DNA of 7,414 nucleotides. Origin: Planctomycetaceae bacterium (lineage in GTDB: Bacteria > Planctomycetota > Planctomycetia > Pirellulales > Thermoguttaceae). A model generated the notes under the pieces. It ran no database searches, had not been told where the DNA came from, and was given only the letters and a program-made list of their open reading frames with translations. Positions 6,480 through 7,414 of this stretch are shown piece by piece. Each line of letters starts with the position of its first letter. The first letter of the stretch is position 1. The position numbers were made by a program, and so were the translations under genes. The DNA is taken from positions 1 through 7,414 of the forward strand of contig JAISBG010000015.1 in NCBI GenBank assembly GCA_031266315.1. The letters are read 5' to 3'.

Positions 6480-7082
6480 ATGAATTTAAAATTATTCTTG
6501 TCTCAAAATGAATATATAGATTATTCAGCTCAAAATATTGTTAAAAAATCAAATGAACTTTTTACAAACAAATATTCTGCTTATGATAAAGCAAGAATCG
6601 CATTTGAATTTATTCGAGATGAAATTTCTCATTCATTTGATATTCAAACTACAATAATTACATCAAAGGCTTCTTCCGTCTTAAAATATAAAACAGGGAT
6701 TTGTCATGCAAAATCAAATTTACTTGCGGCATTACTCCGATTACAAGGAATCCCGACAGGATTTTGTTACCAACACATAACTTTAGCTGAAGATGATTCA
6801 AAGGGTTATTGTTTACATTGTTTTAACGCTATCCACATTGACAATCATTGGATCAAAGTAGATGCAAGAGGTAATACAAAAAGGAAAAATGCACAATTTT
6901 CTGTAGATAAACCAATTCTGGCATTTAAAAATAGATTAGAGTACGATGAATACTTTTTTAATGGTATATGGGCAACTGCGGATAGGAAAACAATGAAATT
7001 ATTAGATACGGCACAAAATTTAAATGATGTTTTAAATGGATTGCCTGAATTTCCTGAAATGAAACCTAATATTATTTTATAA
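6480..7082 (+). CDS. Small transglutaminase-like superfamily protein
   Basis: The 200-residue protein shows the transglutaminase/papain-fold core. GICHAKSNLLAALLR places the nucleophile at Cys75. HCFNAIHIDNHWIKVD, with His113 and Asp128, lines up residue for residue with the usual H-A-W-x-x-V-x-x-x-x-x-W-x-x-V-D block. The helix before it (AFEFIRDEI, 41-49) also fits. All three catalytic residues are kept, so thiol-dependent cleavage or acyl transfer on a peptide or amide is likely; the substrate is unknown. No signal peptide or membrane helix is seen, suggesting a cytoplasmic protein. The start codon has only a weak AAGA about 10 bases upstream, after a four-codon ATG-TAA frame at 6464. The gene is AT-rich, and the 3'-flanking attC-like repeat begins 36 bp after its stop, so it looks like the second cassette of the array. 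Confidence 0.8.
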   Translation: MNLKLFLSQNEYIDYSAQNIVKKSNELFTNKYSAYDKARIAFEFIRDEISHSFDIQTTIITSKASSVLKYKTGICHAKSNLLAALLRLQGIPTGFCYQHITLAEDDSKGYCLHCFNAIHIDNHWIKVDARGNTKRKNAQFSVDKPILAFKNRLEYDEYFFNGIWATADRKTMKLLDTAQNLNDVLNGLPEFPEMKPNIIL

Positions 7083-7118
7083 ATGTTACAATAAAATAGC
7101 GGCGTACGCCCGTACTTC

Positions 7119-7204
7119 GCATAACAGGACTGTTTACGCTTCGTCGCTAGGCTACGTCTTGGCTAGGTTATTCCACTACGTTTCATTTCCACGCCAAACA
7201 GCGG
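7119..7204 (+). repeat. Left part of an attC-like site (attC-3), interrupted by an IS
   Basis: GCATAAC (7119-7125), an exact reverse complement of the GTTATGC core, is followed by CTGTTTACG (7130-7138). Through 7197 the sequence matches attC-2 at about 90%. Similarity then breaks: AAACAGCGG at 7196-7204 could be a worn copy of the AAACAGCCGG of the right arm, after an internal deletion, but no GTTATGC follows. Instead an IS3-type end begins at about 7205. The site would have closed the transglutaminase cassette. Confidence 0.6.
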
Positions 7205-7414
7205 TGGACTGTAAAAACTGGACAGTTGAATAAGGTTGACAAAGAGTTATTATTTTTATGTAGAAGGGATTTTTTTATGTCCAAGAATCGAGTTCGTTAT
7301 AGTTCATCGTTTAAAGCGAAAGTAGCACTTGCGGCGTATAAGCAAGAGAGTACGATATCTCAGCTTGCGTCTCATTTTCAGGTTCACCCTCAAGTAGTGA
7401 CCAAGTGGAAGGCG
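7205..7414 (+). mobile_element. Left end of an IS3-family (IS150-like) insertion sequence, partial
   Basis: The likely terminus TGGACTG (7205-7211) followed by CTGGACAG (7218-7225) resembles the ends of IS150-group elements, which begin TG-x-ACTG and carry a TTGGAC-like block. A 70-bp leader separates it from the orfA start at 7277. The exact first base cannot be fixed because the other end and the target duplication lie beyond the window. Confidence 0.65.
7277..7414 (+). CDS. IS3-family transposase OrfA (N-terminal 46 residues, runs off the window)
   Basis: The translation contains YSSSFKAKVALAAYKQ, then ISQLASHFQVHPQVVTKWKA. This is the HTH_Tnp_1 helix-turn-helix of IS3-family OrfA, which binds the terminal repeats; the catalytic DDE part is normally made by a frameshift into OrfB. 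A good ribosome binding site, AAGGGA at 7264-7269, lies seven bases before ATG 7277. The frame is intact to the window edge, so the element may be complete and recent. Confidence 0.9.
   Translation, partial: MSKNRVRYSSSFKAKVALAAYKQESTISQLASHFQVHPQVVTKWKA

Noticed and set aside
7101..7110. Perfect palindrome GGCGTACGCC before attC-3
   Set aside because: Ten-base palindromes are expected by chance several times in a window of this size, and the other attC copy lacks it.
5334..7204. CRISPR array as the explanation of the repeats
   Set aside because: Repeats are far apart (about 0.9-1 kb), too long, and separated by genes, not by short spacers.

Overview
The window looks like an accessory stretch of a bacterial chromosome, most likely from a planctomycete (Planctomycetota). 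The main support is a very large secreted protein with the beta-rich, family-less look common in that phylum, together with an Rpn-type nuclease gene and decayed transposases. This assignment rests on style, not on a marker gene, and is moderate at best.

Left part (1-4807, minus strand, moderate GC). A giant exported protein starts at 3716 and reads leftwards. Its frame meets TAA at 396-398, yet the same frame stays open for 131 more codons to the window edge, so the gene appears to be cut by a nonsense codon. Upstream of it lies an Rpn-family (PD-(D/E)XK) recombination-promoting nuclease. It is split by one in-frame TAG at 4583-4585, exactly between the catalytic Asp and the Glu-x-Gln motif. 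Its C-terminal tail holds 12-bp (tetrapeptide) and 21/42-bp (heptad) tandem repeats. A roughly 400-bp gene-free stretch follows (4808-5210), then the N-terminal scrap of an IS5-type transposase (5211-5288).

Right part (5334-7204, plus strand, clearly AT-richer). Two genes, a family-2 glycosyltransferase (5430-6233) and a small transglutaminase-like protease-fold protein (6480-7082), sit between copies of a repeat. Each copy has an outer GCATAAC/GTTATGC pair and an inner CTGTTTACG/CGTAAACAG pair. The repeat follows each stop codon by about 25-35 bp, and its right end lies about 70-100 bp before the next start. This is the architecture of integron gene cassettes with attC recombination sites: one complete attC (about 124 bp), one right half on the left border and one left half on the right border. 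No integrase is visible, so this is a cassette cluster without a seen integrase (CALIN-like) or part of a longer array.

Right edge (7205-7414). An IS3-family (IS150-like) element begins inside the third attC. The first 46 codons of its OrfA run off the window.

Taken together, the cassettes carry a surface-sugar enzyme and a thiol-hydrolase-fold protein, each with its own possible promoter. They are bordered by IS damage and sit next to two genes broken by single stop codons, so the locus shows both gene capture and decay.
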